Below are positions 8,294 through 17,369 of a stretch of 64,000 bases of DNA, one piece after another. Source of the stretch: Providencia sp. PROV188 (lineage in GTDB: Bacteria > Pseudomonadota > Gammaproteobacteria > Enterobacterales > Enterobacteriaceae). The notes under the pieces are model-generated. The model ran no database searches. It saw only the letters and a list, made by a program, of their open reading frames with translations, and was not told the origin of the DNA. A program made the translations under genes and the position numbers. Numbering within the stretch: position 1 is the stretch's first letter; every line of letters begins with the position of its first letter. The stretch is from positions 3,286,001 to 3,350,000 of the forward strand of contig NZ_CP097291.1 in NCBI RefSeq assembly GCF_027595165.1. The letters run 5' to 3'.

Positions 8294-8653
8294 CTATTGT
8301 TTTCCAAACAGTTTTTGAGTGTATTCTTTGGACTCTGCGCTTCGCTTACCATCCGCTTCAAAGTAACGGTCCACATAGCATTTTTGCTCGTTAATATCGC
8401 AGAAAATTCCATTGGCAAACGTCACGGCTGTTTTATCAAAATCGCCACCTTGCTCAATCGCTTTCGCTCGTTTATCACCTAGGTATTTTTTCGTTAGCGC
8501 AACAGAAACGCCCTCTTTGGCGCTAACGCACACATATTTATCGCATAACACATTCTTTTCTGGGGATTTTAATGCTGAAGTTGATTCTGCTGACGCCAAC
8601 ATTGGCAATGCTGCGATCGCAAACCCTACGAGACACACTGCTTTTAAGTTCAT
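8294..8653 (-). CDS. small secreted protein, YcgJ/Fels-1-prophage-like family
   Basis: 119 residues from ATG 8653, which has AAGGCG upstream and opens a clean signal peptide (MNLKAVCLVGFAIAALPMLASA). The mature part has four cysteines, in CDKYVC and GIFCDINEQKC, plus YLGDKRA and the ending FGKQ. The pattern VLCDKYVC...LTKKYLG...FANGIFCD resembles the YcgJ group of small exported enterobacterial proteins; that assignment is from memory of the family. No function is known to me. It is a single gene divergent from the MFS gene on its right. Confidence 0.6.
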   Translation of the reverse strand: MNLKAVCLVGFAIAALPMLASAESTSALKSPEKNVLCDKYVCVSAKEGVSVALTKKYLGDKRAKAIEQGGDFDKTAVTFANGIFCDINEQKCYVDRYFEADGKRSAESKEYTQKLFGKQ

Positions 8654-8910
8654 ATAACGCCTTTTTTTGAGTAATAACACAACTGCAATACCACATTAGA
8701 GTTTTATTTTGTGGATAAATTCCCAGGCGTCATCACTATTTCATATTTACTGCTAACTCTATCCACTTAGTGCATAATTTTAACTTTTAATTAACACTTT
8801 CAATTGTTATTTATTGCAGAAAAGATGAGTGTATAAGCGGCAATTTAAATAATAAAAATACCTGCAACTCTGCATTCAACCCAACAAAGCACCCCATAAG
8901 AGAGTGATGT

Positions 8911-10203
8911 ATGACAACAGAGACAGTCGCGATTAAATCTTTTGGCACCACAAAAACCACCTCGAAAGTGTTATTTATCTGCTGGATGAGCATTCTATTT
9001 GAAGGCTATGATGTTGGCGTGATGGGCGCTGTTCTTCCCACTCTCGCAGAATATAAACAGTGGAACCTCACCCCTTTAGAACTTGGCGCTCTCAGTAGCT
9101 ACGCTTTAGTCGGAATGTTTTTTGGGGCATTTATTATCGGTACGCTGAGTGAACTTTACGGACGCCGCCGTATGCTTTTAGCCTGCGTCACACTCTTTTC
9201 ATTGACGATGCTTGCCGCTGCCCTTGCCCCAACACCTTGGATGTTTGGGCTAATGCGTTTTATTGGTGGCATTGGACTCGGGGGTGTTATTCCCGTCGCA
9301 GCTGCGTTAACCATCGAATATTCTCCTGCTGAAAAACGTTCTTTTAACTATGGCATTATGTATTCCGGTTACTCATTGGGGATCCTCAGCGCAGCACTGG
9401 TCGCCATGTGGTTGCTAGAACAATTTGGATGGCGCAGTGTGATTGGCTTTGGCGCATTACCGCTTTTGTTAATTTGGCCAATGGCACGCATCTTGCCTGA
9501 ATCCCTTGAATTTCTGACCCACAAAGGGCGCCACACCGAAGCACAATCTCTGGCGCAGAAATTAGAGGTTGAATATCAAGCACCACCCGCACAGCAAAAA
9601 CAGCAACCTCAACGTTTAAAAGAGATAGTCTCCGTAGTTTTTGCGTGGACACATTTGCGCGCAACCGCATGTTTCTGGATAGCGCTATTTTGCGGCATGT
9701 TGCTGGTGTATGGCTTAAATACGTGGCTACCGTCGATTATGCGCAAAGAAGGCTATAACTTAGGTTCCAGCCTAACTTTCCTTGTGGTATTTAGCTTAGC
9801 ATCCGCATTGGGGGGCTTATTTTTAGGAAAAATTGCAGATAAACGCGGCGTTCGCGGTTCGGTTGCCTTTTTCTTCTTGCTCGGCGCAATAGGCATTGGC
9901 TGCATGGTTTTCAAACAAAATATCTATATTAACTATTTACTTGTAGCATTTGCTGGGGTCGGCAGTATTTCCGCAGCGCTGATTTTAACAGGCTACATCG
10001 CCAATTATTACCCATCAAAAGCCCGCGCTTCAGCGACCGGCTGGGCATTAAGTTTCTCTCGAATTGGTGCGATGACAGGGCCTATGTTTGGCGCGTATAT
10101 CGCCAGTTTGGGGATAGCGACCAGCTGGAACTTTATCGCCTTTTCGGTAGTGGCAGTGATAGCAGCAACAGCCGTGATTTTACTACCACGAAAACGCCCA
10201 TAG
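8911..10203 (+). CDS. MFS transporter of the aromatic acid:H+ symporter (AAHS) type
   Basis: 430 residues with 12 predicted transmembrane segments. The family hallmarks are visible: FEGYDVGVMGAVLP in helix 1 (the conserved D of AAHS proteins), GTLSELYGRRRML in the loop 2-3 motif A, and a related motif GKIADKRGVRG in loop 8-9. Members such as MhpT and PcaK import aromatic or other organic acids with protons. ATG 8911 is preceded by AAGAGAG. No catabolic gene is directly linked, so the substrate stays open; the acid-degradation cluster about 3 kb to the right is on the other strand but could be functionally related. Confidence 0.8.
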   Translation: MTTETVAIKSFGTTKTTSKVLFICWMSILFEGYDVGVMGAVLPTLAEYKQWNLTPLELGALSSYALVGMFFGAFIIGTLSELYGRRRMLLACVTLFSLTMLAAALAPTPWMFGLMRFIGGIGLGGVIPVAAALTIEYSPAEKRSFNYGIMYSGYSLGILSAALVAMWLLEQFGWRSVIGFGALPLLLIWPMARILPESLEFLTHKGRHTEAQSLAQKLEVEYQAPPAQQKQQPQRLKEIVSVVFAWTHLRATACFWIALFCGMLLVYGLNTWLPSIMRKEGYNLGSSLTFLVVFSLASALGGLFLGKIADKRGVRGSVAFFFLLGAIGIGCMVFKQNIYINYLLVAFAGVGSISAALILTGYIANYYPSKARASATGWALSFSRIGAMTGPMFGAYIASLGIATSWNFIAFSVVAVIAATAVILLPRKRP

Positions 10204-10221
10204 ATAACCGAGTAGTTAGCA

Positions 10222-10251
10222 AATAGGGGCATATCGCCCCTATTCTATTTT
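10222..10251 (+). terminator. terminator of the AAHS transporter gene
   Basis: Perfect 9-bp stem AATAGGGGC/GCCCCTATT (10222-10230 with 10236-10244) followed by CTATTTT, 18 bases after the transporter stop codon. Confidence 0.6.
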
Positions 10252-10269
10252 GAAACTAATACTTTGAAA

Positions 10270-11400
10270 TTAATACGCGAGACGATAATGCACCTTCTCG
10301 CCCGCGGTTAACTCTGGTGAGTCAGTGTAATTACTTGATAATTCGATGAATCCACGTAATTCAGGAATATATAATTTTTGATACCACTCTAACTCTGAAC
10401 GGCGGTGCAATTGATTGCTGGCAAAATCAAGGATCAAACATTTCTGTCCGCTTCTCGCTGATTCCATCACCAGCAAGCCATCACCCCAGATAACCATATC
10501 TTGCAGATGGTTATAACCCGCTTCTTTGATCAGCTTAAAATTGCCACCTTGATACTGATAAAGGGAAAACAATCGGCGGGAAGGCTCCTGAGCCGCCAAA
10601 TAAATATCCCCATTCTGATTCTGAACCGCCTCATTAATACGTATAGGCAACCATCGATGGCTCACCACGTTTTTCTGTACGATGTTCACCACCACTTCAA
10701 GAGACCCCATTTCGTTACCGTAGCTGTACCACACAATCACATTGCCATCATGAACCGCATAAGAAAATGTCGAATTATCCGCAATTTCTTCAGGATAAAA
10801 ACGCTTCACAAGCTCGCGAGGATCCATTAAATATTGCCACGTAAGCCCTTTATCCGCGCTGGTGAAGATCTTTTGGTTGTCGATCAGGACATAAGGTTCC
10901 CCCTGACCACTTTGGTACATTTTCCCGGTAATTGCCGCATAAATGTATTCACCATACCCATCTTTCCAAGGCGTTAGAGGCGTAATCGAATTACCCGCTA
11001 AGTTCACAATTCGATACCCATCGCGCACCATTAAAAGGCACTGAGACTCTTCACACACCGCGTTATAAAAACTGTCGCTAAATTGCGTGATAAAACGCAC
11101 GCCATCTTTATTGGCAAATAACACCTGATAACTATCTTCCTGTTCAGGCGAGAACAAATCTGACCGGTTGTAATAGTAGGATGAACGACCATTTTTCTGC
11201 GCAATAATCAGTGTGCCGTCTTTCGCAGGATACGTTTTGGCGTAATCATAATCCGCAATATAAGCATTGCTCTCTTGGCTGTTCTCTTTCCACTGCCATG
11301 ACGTATCATTTCCACCAAATACCAGTATCAGTGTTGATCCTAAACACACCAAGAAAACGGCACCCGTCACCAGAAAACGCCAACTTAGAAATGGATTCAT
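10270..11400 (-). CDS. membrane-anchored beta-propeller-like protein, function unknown
   Basis: 376 residues. One transmembrane anchor (residues 8-30) is followed by a soluble beta-rich region without further membrane segments. Near residue 185 lies KIFTSADKGLTWQYL, which contains an Asp-box (S-x-D-x-G-x-T-W) as in BNR/sialidase-type propellers. Catalytic residues of true sialidases are not recognisable. Its ATG shares one base with the stop of the upstream 417-residue gene (TAATG), so the pair is translationally coupled and the products probably act together at the cell envelope. I do not recognise the family. Confidence 0.65.
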   Translation of the reverse strand: MNPFLSWRFLVTGAVFLVCLGSTLILVFGGNDTSWQWKENSQESNAYIADYDYAKTYPAKDGTLIIAQKNGRSSYYYNRSDLFSPEQEDSYQVLFANKDGVRFITQFSDSFYNAVCEESQCLLMVRDGYRIVNLAGNSITPLTPWKDGYGEYIYAAITGKMYQSGQGEPYVLIDNQKIFTSADKGLTWQYLMDPRELVKRFYPEEIADNSTFSYAVHDGNVIVWYSYGNEMGSLEVVVNIVQKNVVSHRWLPIRINEAVQNQNGDIYLAAQEPSRRLFSLYQYQGGNFKLIKEAGYNHLQDMVIWGDGLLVMESARSGQKCLILDFASNQLHRRSELEWYQKLYIPELRGFIELSSNYTDSPELTAGEKVHYRLAY

Positions 11401-12653
11401 TAACGAACCTCCATGACATAAGTATCTTTACCTTGTTGGCGTCGTAATGCGCTCAGGACAGCTTGGGTTTGGTAATAGCCATTACCCCGTTTCGAAAACC
11501 GATAATACGCCGCCATACCAAGGGCAATTAAGAAACATATACCCAGGGTTATCGAGCTGGCAAAACCAATGAATATCAGGTCATTATCGAGTAAATACAG
11601 CCAATCCCAATAATCCCAGTGATTTCCCCTGTCGACAACATCGCTAATTGCTGTCGCGCCAAAAATCGCCAAGAATAGCGCCAAGATAATGCCCGTGATC
11701 CCCCACAACGCCAGATACAGGCCACGTTCTTGCGCCATACCTCGAGCAGACAGCGTATAAGCTAAATTATCTTGGTGGTTATATAGGCCAAATACGACGC
11801 TCTCGGGAAAACCATCTTCAACTTTGGAGTGATAGACTTCTACCTCATCCCCTTGAGCGAGAAAAAAGCTGTGGTTATTAAAGAAAGGTTTTGAGCCATC
11901 TAACTTGAGGTTCAAATGGCTTTTATTCACTTGAAGCTCTATTTCATTGCGGGTGTATGTTCCCCCGCGATAATAATATTCAATCGTCTTGATACTCTTA
12001 ATATTTACTTTGCCTTTTGTCACCTGTAATGAGGTTTCAGGGATAGGCTTTTGCTTTCGAGAATCTATTTTGAGCGGTTTGGGTTTCGGGTTTTTAATTC
12101 CCTCAATCTGAATCAGATTTTCGCCAGAAATTACCTGAAACTTGCCCGCTATGACTAAATCTAATGCGCGTAAGATGGTTTTTCGTTTTCGGCTAAAAAT
12201 AGTGAAGGTTTGTGAAATACACATCGACAGCAGAACGCCCCCCACAAAAGCTGCCATGCCTAATAATGACCCTAAAACAATTAACCATGTACTCTCTTCA
12301 TCATTAAACACGCAAAAAAATGCGGGGATAAAAAGTGCAGCAAGTCCAAATGATAGCAGGTATTGCTTTACTAACCCTTTGTCGAATTTAAGGTTTCTAT
12401 CGGGTTCCAAACGTCCATGTTCTGGGTGATACACCCAATTAAGCCAATAGCTCCCATCATTCAGTTGTTCAGCAGAAATAATCAACGTATCGTCTTTATT
12501 CAATCGTTCCAAAAATATTTGGCTGTTTTCAAAATCTTCAGCATTGAAAAAAAACACCTTATCCGAAGTTATTAGCCTCACCATGCCCTCAGGTGAAACC
12601 TGTTTATAATCGCACTGAATTAGCTTAACGTGAAAATATTGAACACCCATCAA
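11400..12653 (-). CDS. polytopic membrane protein, function unknown
   Basis: 417 residues. A soluble N-terminal portion (about 1-90) precedes two membrane segments (about 92-140), then a hydrophilic domain (about 150-300, with basic KPKPLKIDSRKQKP) and two further membrane segments (about 310-385). The N-terminal start MMGVQYFHVKLIQCDYK has no strong Shine-Dalgarno. It forms a two-gene operon with the following propeller-like protein. No enzyme motif is seen. The pair may be an envelope-associated accessory system; no function can be supported from sequence alone. Confidence 0.6.
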   Translation of the reverse strand: MMGVQYFHVKLIQCDYKQVSPEGMVRLITSDKVFFFNAEDFENSQIFLERLNKDDTLIISAEQLNDGSYWLNWVYHPEHGRLEPDRNLKFDKGLVKQYLLSFGLAALFIPAFFCVFNDEESTWLIVLGSLLGMAAFVGGVLLSMCISQTFTIFSRKRKTILRALDLVIAGKFQVISGENLIQIEGIKNPKPKPLKIDSRKQKPIPETSLQVTKGKVNIKSIKTIEYYYRGGTYTRNEIELQVNKSHLNLKLDGSKPFFNNHSFFLAQGDEVEVYHSKVEDGFPESVVFGLYNHQDNLAYTLSARGMAQERGLYLALWGITGIILALFLAIFGATAISDVVDRGNHWDYWDWLYLLDNDLIFIGFASSITLGICFLIALGMAAYYRFSKRGNGYYQTQAVLSALRRQQGKDTYVMEVR

Positions 12654-12934
12654 TGATGCCTATTTGTTATAGTTAATTTAACATTATGATAATAAATAAA
12701 GGTATATTGCCCTAGTTAAACTTACCCTATAATAGAACAATTCAGATAATTACAGATTCAAAGCTATATCAGTTAAAAGCTGATAAATGCCTGTTTTACT
12801 CTTAAAATGCAACCAGGCTCTAGTAAAGGAAATAATTACTGCTAGACTGGCACAGATGAGTTATTTTGAATACATTACATCCCAAGAAACCGTTATTTTA
12901 TCCCTACCGTTAACCACAAATTTGAATAAACGCG
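12654..12934. other. intergenic region upstream of hutC
   Basis: About 280 bases, AT-rich, holding the divergent promoters of hutC and of the unknown membrane-protein operon. I see no TGTATATACA-type HutC operator here, so autoregulation of hutC is not evident. A 67-codon frame at 12787-12990 runs into hutC in another frame and is unlikely to be a gene. Confidence 0.4.
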
Positions 12935-13648
12935 ATGACATCAAAACCGGCCTACAAGCAAATTCAATCTTACATTCTGCGGAGTATTGATTTAGGGATT
13001 TTCAAACCTGAAACTCAGATCCCCACTGAACTTGAGTTATGTGCCCAGTTTAATGTTAGCCGTATGACGGTAAATAAAGCGATTTCTGAACTCAGTCAAA
13101 AAGGCATCTTAAATCGGATTGCAGGAAAAGGGACTTTTGTCGCCACTCAAAAGCATGAGCTTCCCGTCACTAAAGCCTTTGATATTTTTGATGAAATTTC
13201 AGTTAGTGGGAATAAATATGCTGGTCACCAGTTACAGCTAAAAATCATCCCTGCCACCGCAGAAATTGCCCTACAACTTGGTGTCACAGAAGGCAGCGAT
13301 ATTGGCTACTGCAAAATGCTACATTTTGAAAATGACATTCCGCTGATGCTAGAAGAACGCTATGTAAATCATGGGATTGCCCCTGAATTTGTTCAGCAGC
13401 ATTTTGGCAATAGTGAAACCCCAAGCGGCTATTTACAGCGCCATTTCCCTGTTAGTGAAATGGAGCACACCATTGAAGCAATTTTAGCCAATAAGCCTAT
13501 CGCTCAGGCTTTATCCATCAAAGAACATGCTCCTTGTTTGCAGCTAAGTCGCCGCACATGGACGGGTAACACGTTGATCAGCTACGTCAATATGATCAGC
13601 GCAGGCTCACGCTATAAATTGAAATTACATTCCCGCATTGAGAATTAA
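12935..13648 (+). CDS. hutC: GntR/HutC-family transcriptional regulator
   Basis: 237 residues. Residues 1-70 are the GntR winged helix (PAYKQIQSYILRSIDLGIF, then IPTELELCAQFNVSRMTVNKAI and GKGTFVA). Residues 75-235 are a UTRA ligand domain of the HutC type (NDIPLMLEERYVNH, SRRTWTGNTLISY). HutC represses histidine-utilisation genes and is released by urocanate. Three HutC-type boxes lie in front of hutU about 10 kb away on the other strand, which fits this protein as their regulator. It converges on the ETF:QO gene. Because the surrounding operons combine hutU with acyl-CoA chemistry, its ligand could also be another imidazole acid. Confidence 0.85.
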   Translation: MTSKPAYKQIQSYILRSIDLGIFKPETQIPTELELCAQFNVSRMTVNKAISELSQKGILNRIAGKGTFVATQKHELPVTKAFDIFDEISVSGNKYAGHQLQLKIIPATAEIALQLGVTEGSDIGYCKMLHFENDIPLMLEERYVNHGIAPEFVQQHFGNSETPSGYLQRHFPVSEMEHTIEAILANKPIAQALSIKEHAPCLQLSRRTWTGNTLISYVNMISAGSRYKLKLHSRIEN

Positions 13649-13685
13649 TCTTCAGCGCTAAGCCGTCATAAAATATAACAAGCAT

Positions 13686-13709
13686 AAAAAATGGGGCACT
13701 CTGGCCCCA
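13686..13709 (-). terminator. terminator of the permease-ETF operon
   Basis: TGGGGC/GCCCCA stem (13692-13697 with 13704-13709). On the minus strand it is followed by TTTTTT, and it lies 108 bases after the ETF:QO stop codon in the convergent gap with hutC. Confidence 0.75.
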
Positions 13710-13816
13710 AAACGACTGATAAACAACTAAAATACCGTTCGATAATCTCCACATCACAGACATTACGTCAGGTATCAACACATCAACATCACAACAAACG
13801 ATATCGTCACAATAAA

Positions 13817-15499
13817 CTACATACCTTGATAAATAGGTCCTTCTCCCCCTTGAGGTGCTGTCCACGTAATATTTTGCAGAGGATCTTTAATATCACACGC
13901 TTTGCAATGCAGGCAGTTCTGTGCATTTATTTGCAGTTTCTCCTGCATCTGCTCACTCACTATTTCGTACACCCCCGCAGGGCAATATCGCGTTTCCGGT
14001 GAAGCATAAGTGGATAAATTCACGCGAATAGGAATTTCATTATCTTTTAAACGTAAGTGACAAGGCTGCTCTTCCGCATGGTTTGTATTGGATAAAAACA
14101 CCGATGAAGGTTTATCAAATGACAACTTGCCATCCGGTTTTGGGTAGTGGATCGGCTGAAATTCACTGGCAGGTTTAAGCCCTTGGTGGTCATCCAGTTT
14201 GAGCTTCAGTGTCCAAGGGCTACGCCCCTTTAATAACCATTGCTCTGCTCCGAACATCAACGACCCCATAACTAATCCTTTTTTCATATACGGCTTGAAA
14301 TTACGGGTCTGATAAAGCTCGTCATACAACCAGCTTTGTTCGAATTTTTGCTGAAATTGACGGGTAAATTCCACATAATCGACGACATCTTCGGCGAACG
14401 ATTCAAATAAAGCCTCTGCCGCTAACATGCCGCTTTTCACCGCACAGTGGCTGCCTTTAATACGTGCTGCATTCAAAAAGCCCGCATCATCCCCAATTAA
14501 TGCACCGCCAGGGAAGCTTAACTCTGGTAATGCGGGTAAGCCCCCCGCCACCATGGTACGCGCCCCATAACTCACGCGCTCCCCCCCTTGCAAAAAAGCA
14601 CTGAAGGCAGGATGGGTTTTCAAGCGCTGGAATTCATCGAATGGGGATAAATAAGGATTCTCATAATTTAGCCCTACCACCAGCCCCACCGCGACCAAGT
14701 TTTCTCCATAGTGGTAAGCAAATCCGCCCCCATAGGTTTGGTTATCCAGCGGCCAACCGATTGAATGTACCACTAGCCCCGCTTGATGTTGCTCTTTGGG
14801 AATTTGCCAAATTTCTTTGAGACCCAGTCCATAAGTCTGTTTACCGCGGTTTGCCGCTAAATCGAAGCGGGCAATTAACTGTTTACCCAGTTGCCCTCGG
14901 CATCCTTCCGCAAAGAAAGTCATTTTGGCTAACAGATTCATACCTGCTTGATACAAAGCCGTTGGGTTGCCCTGTTTGTCTAGCCCCATGTCGCCAGTGG
15001 TGACGCCAATAACCTGTCCTGCATCATCAAAAAGGATTTCGGTAGCCGCAAACCCTGGGAAAATATCGACACCGAGTTGCTCCGCTTCCGCTGCAAGTGC
15101 TGCGCTGACTTGCCCAAGGCTACCAATCACATTACCTTGGTTTTTCAGGCAAGTAGGTAACAAAGATAATGGCAACTTGCTGGTTTTATTTTCTTTGAGC
15201 CATAAAAAACGATCTTCACTGACGGAGGTGAGCGAAGCAGAAACGGTTTGCTGCCAGTCGGGTAATAACTCATTCAGTCCTCGGGGGTCGATCACTGCCC
15301 CCGATAAAATATGCGCCCCGACTTCGGCGCCTTTATCAATTAAGCAAACGCTGAGCTCCCGGTCTGTTTGTAACGAGAGTTGTTTAATGCGAATTGCCGC
15401 CGATAATCCTGCGGGCCCACCACCGACAATCAGGACATCAAACTCCATGGATTCTCGCGCACAAGACGTCGAAATATTCGCACTATTGTCGATAGTCAT
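13817..15499 (-). CDS. electron transfer flavoprotein:quinone oxidoreductase with fused ferredoxin domain
   Basis: 560 residues. The FAD-binding GGGPAGLSAA lies near residue 26; a membrane-associating quinone-binding central part follows. A C-terminal ferredoxin-like domain carries the [4Fe-4S] ligands (RYCPAGVYE ... CLHCKACDIKDP), ending in GGEGPIYQGM. This is the one-chain ETF:QO of respiratory acyl-CoA oxidation, which passes electrons from ETF to ubiquinone. It is unlike the split FixC plus FixX proteins linked to carnitine reduction. It is the last gene of the permease-ETFbeta-ETFalpha-ETF:QO operon, 11 bases after ETF alpha. Its fused form argues that the local acyl-CoA dehydrogenase works in the oxidative direction. 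Confidence 0.93.
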   Translation of the reverse strand: MTIDNSANISTSCARESMEFDVLIVGGGPAGLSAAIRIKQLSLQTDRELSVCLIDKGAEVGAHILSGAVIDPRGLNELLPDWQQTVSASLTSVSEDRFLWLKENKTSKLPLSLLPTCLKNQGNVIGSLGQVSAALAAEAEQLGVDIFPGFAATEILFDDAGQVIGVTTGDMGLDKQGNPTALYQAGMNLLAKMTFFAEGCRGQLGKQLIARFDLAANRGKQTYGLGLKEIWQIPKEQHQAGLVVHSIGWPLDNQTYGGGFAYHYGENLVAVGLVVGLNYENPYLSPFDEFQRLKTHPAFSAFLQGGERVSYGARTMVAGGLPALPELSFPGGALIGDDAGFLNAARIKGSHCAVKSGMLAAEALFESFAEDVVDYVEFTRQFQQKFEQSWLYDELYQTRNFKPYMKKGLVMGSLMFGAEQWLLKGRSPWTLKLKLDDHQGLKPASEFQPIHYPKPDGKLSFDKPSSVFLSNTNHAEEQPCHLRLKDNEIPIRVNLSTYASPETRYCPAGVYEIVSEQMQEKLQINAQNCLHCKACDIKDPLQNITWTAPQGGEGPIYQGM

Positions 15500-15510
15500 T
15501 TTGCTCTCTC

Positions 15511-16461
15511 CTACGCCAGCGCTTTATCGAATTCAGGTAAGATCTCAAACAGATCCCCCACAATGCCGTAGTCAGCCACTTGGAAAATAGGTGCTTCAGG
15601 ATCGCTGTTAATTGCGACGATCACTTTGCTCTCTTTCATGCCCGCAATATGTTGAATAGCACCCGAGATTCCAACCGCAATATACAGATCTGGCGCGACG
15701 ATCTTGCCCGTTTGTCCTACTTGATAATCATTTGGCACATACCCCGCATCCACTGCCGCACGTGAAGCCCCCACCGCAGCCCCTAGTTTGTCGGCAATGG
15801 TTTCCAGTAAAGCAAAATTCTCACCGGAACTTAAACCGCGTCCCCCCGAAATCACCACTTTGGCAGAGCTTAATTCCGCACGGCTCATCTGGGTTAATGA
15901 CTGGCTAGTCAGCTCCGAAAGTTGAGTTAACTGCGTAACAGAAACGGGTTCTATCACCACCGGTGATTGAGTCGCAGTCGTCCCTGAAAATGCCGAGCTA
16001 CGTACGGTGATCACCACTTGATTGCCATTGTTTTGCACCGTTGCCAATGCATTTCCAGCATAAATTGGGCGAACAAATGTTTGTGCATCTACCACTTGGA
16101 TAATATCCGATATCTGAGAAACACCCAGCGTGGCAGCGACGCGAGGGGCAATATTTTTACCAAATGTGGTCGCTGGGAAGATAATGTGGCTATAGCCCTG
16201 CGCCACGGCAACCACCGCGCTTGTCATTGATTCTGCCAGCACATTTTTGAGCGGTTCTGCATCGATGGTTATGACCTTTTCGACGCCGAGAATGGATGCC
16301 GCGGATTGTGCTACCGCAGCCACTTGGCTTCCCGCCACCAGCACATGCAGGCTTCCGCCCTGTGCAATGATTTCGCGTGCCGCCGTTATGCTGTTATAGG
16401 TTGAAGATTTAATGGTTTGGTTATCGTGCTCAACAACGACTAAAACGGATAATTGGCTCAT
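15511..16461 (-). CDS. electron transfer flavoprotein alpha subunit
   Basis: 316 residues. The N-terminal domain ([14 protein letters not shown]) is followed by the C-terminal FAD-binding domain with [35 protein letters not shown] and [13 protein letters not shown], all diagnostic for ETF alpha/FixB. It pairs with ETF beta, whose stop codon lies 14 bases before its ATG, to accept electrons from the acyl-CoA dehydrogenase of the neighbouring operon and hand them to the ETF:QO encoded directly downstream. Length is typical. Confidence 0.94.
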   Translation of the reverse strand: MSQLSVLVVVEHDNQTIKSSTYNSITAAREIIAQGGSLHVLVAGSQVAAVAQSAASILGVEKVITIDAEPLKNVLAESMTSAVVAVAQGYSHIIFPATTFGKNIAPRVAATLGVSQISDIIQVVDAQTFVRPIYAGNALATVQNNGNQVVITVRSSAFSGTTATQSPVVIEPVSVTQLTQLSELTSQSLTQMSRAELSSAKVVISGGRGLSSGENFALLETIADKLGAAVGASRAAVDAGYVPNDYQVGQTGKIVAPDLYIAVGISGAIQHIAGMKESKVIVAINSDPEAPIFQVADYGIVGDLFEILPEFDKALA

Positions 16462-16475
16462 GTTCAGGCTCCCTG

Positions 16476-17231
16476 TTAAATCACTTCTTTAGCTTGCAGT
16501 TCAGTCACTAACGTGGCGGCATCATTCAACATGGTGCACTGCCCAGAACGCTTTTTCGGCTCAGTCACGTTGACGATTTTTACTTGCCCTAATGGGCTAA
16601 AATTCAGTGTAGAAATATCGATGATGTCTAATGGTTTTTTCTTTGCCTTCATGATGTTAGGTAATGTGGCATAGCGAGGCTCATTTAAGCGCAAGTCTGT
16701 GGTCACAATCGCAGGCAATCCCATAGATAAGGTTTCTAAGCCTCCATCGATTTCGCGAGTGACTTGCAGCTTCTCCCCCTCGACTATAATGTGCGAAGCA
16801 AAGGTGGCTTGCGCACAACCCAATAGTGCCGCAAGCATCTGCCCAGTTTGGTTGCAATCATCATCAATGGCTTGCTTGCCGAGTAAAATTAAATCCGGTT
16901 GCTCCTGACTCACCACCTGCTGTAAAAGGCGGGCAATATCCAGCGGCTCTAGTGCCATCTCGGTGGGTTTTTGAATCAAAATGGCTCGGTCAGCCCCAAT
17001 TGCCATCGTACTACGCAGCGTATCTTGCGCCGTGGCTTCACCGATGGAGACCGCCACCACTTCAGTGACTTTGCCTGCTTCTTTTAAACGTACCGCCTCT
17101 TCTACCGCAATCTCATCAAAGGGGTTCATCGCCATTTTGACATTCGTCAGCTCCACTCCCGAGCCATCGGCTTTAACCCGAACTTTAACGTTATGGTCAA
17201 TCACCCGTTTTACTGCGACTAAAATTTTCAT
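16476..17231 (-). CDS. electron transfer flavoprotein beta subunit
   Basis: 251 residues from ATG 17231 (AGGAG 5 bases upstream; [19 protein letters not shown] is the universal ETF beta opening). An in-frame ATG further upstream would add 24 residues not found in the family. Visible signatures are [16 protein letters not shown] and the AMP-binding/recognition stretch [44 protein letters not shown]. It is the second gene of the permease-ETF operon and forms the ETF heterodimer with the alpha subunit encoded next. Confidence 0.94.
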   Translation of the reverse strand: MKILVAVKRVIDHNVKVRVKADGSGVELTNVKMAMNPFDEIAVEEAVRLKEAGKVTEVVAVSIGEATAQDTLRSTMAIGADRAILIQKPTEMALEPLDIARLLQQVVSQEQPDLILLGKQAIDDDCNQTGQMLAALLGCAQATFASHIIVEGEKLQVTREIDGGLETLSMGLPAIVTTDLRLNEPRYATLPNIMKAKKKPLDIIDISTLNFSPLGQVKIVNVTEPKKRSGQCTMLNDAATLVTELQAKEVI

Positions 17232-17369
17232 AACTACTCCTATCGCGTACTTTGTTACGGCTATTTTTGAGTTGAGGGAGCCCATAGCAGTGAATATTTT
17301 CACTGCTAGGACGCCATCACTGACTATTTTTATCGTTGGAAAATTAATATGTTACCTAAGAAATAAACC

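Noticed and set aside
12787..12990. 67-codon open frame before hutC
   Set aside because: Overlaps the hutC helix-turn-helix region in another frame and has no ribosome site.
14967..15590. 207-codon open frame on the plus strand
   Set aside because: Lies antisense to ETF:QO and ETF alpha, which have full family motifs; the frame is a by-product of their codon use.
13817..17231. Reading the ETF genes as fixABC of a carnitine cluster
   Set aside because: The ETF:QO carries its ferredoxin domain in the same chain and there is no separate fixX, no caiC/caiD and no BCCT carnitine transporter; hutU and a HutC-type regulator are the neighbours.
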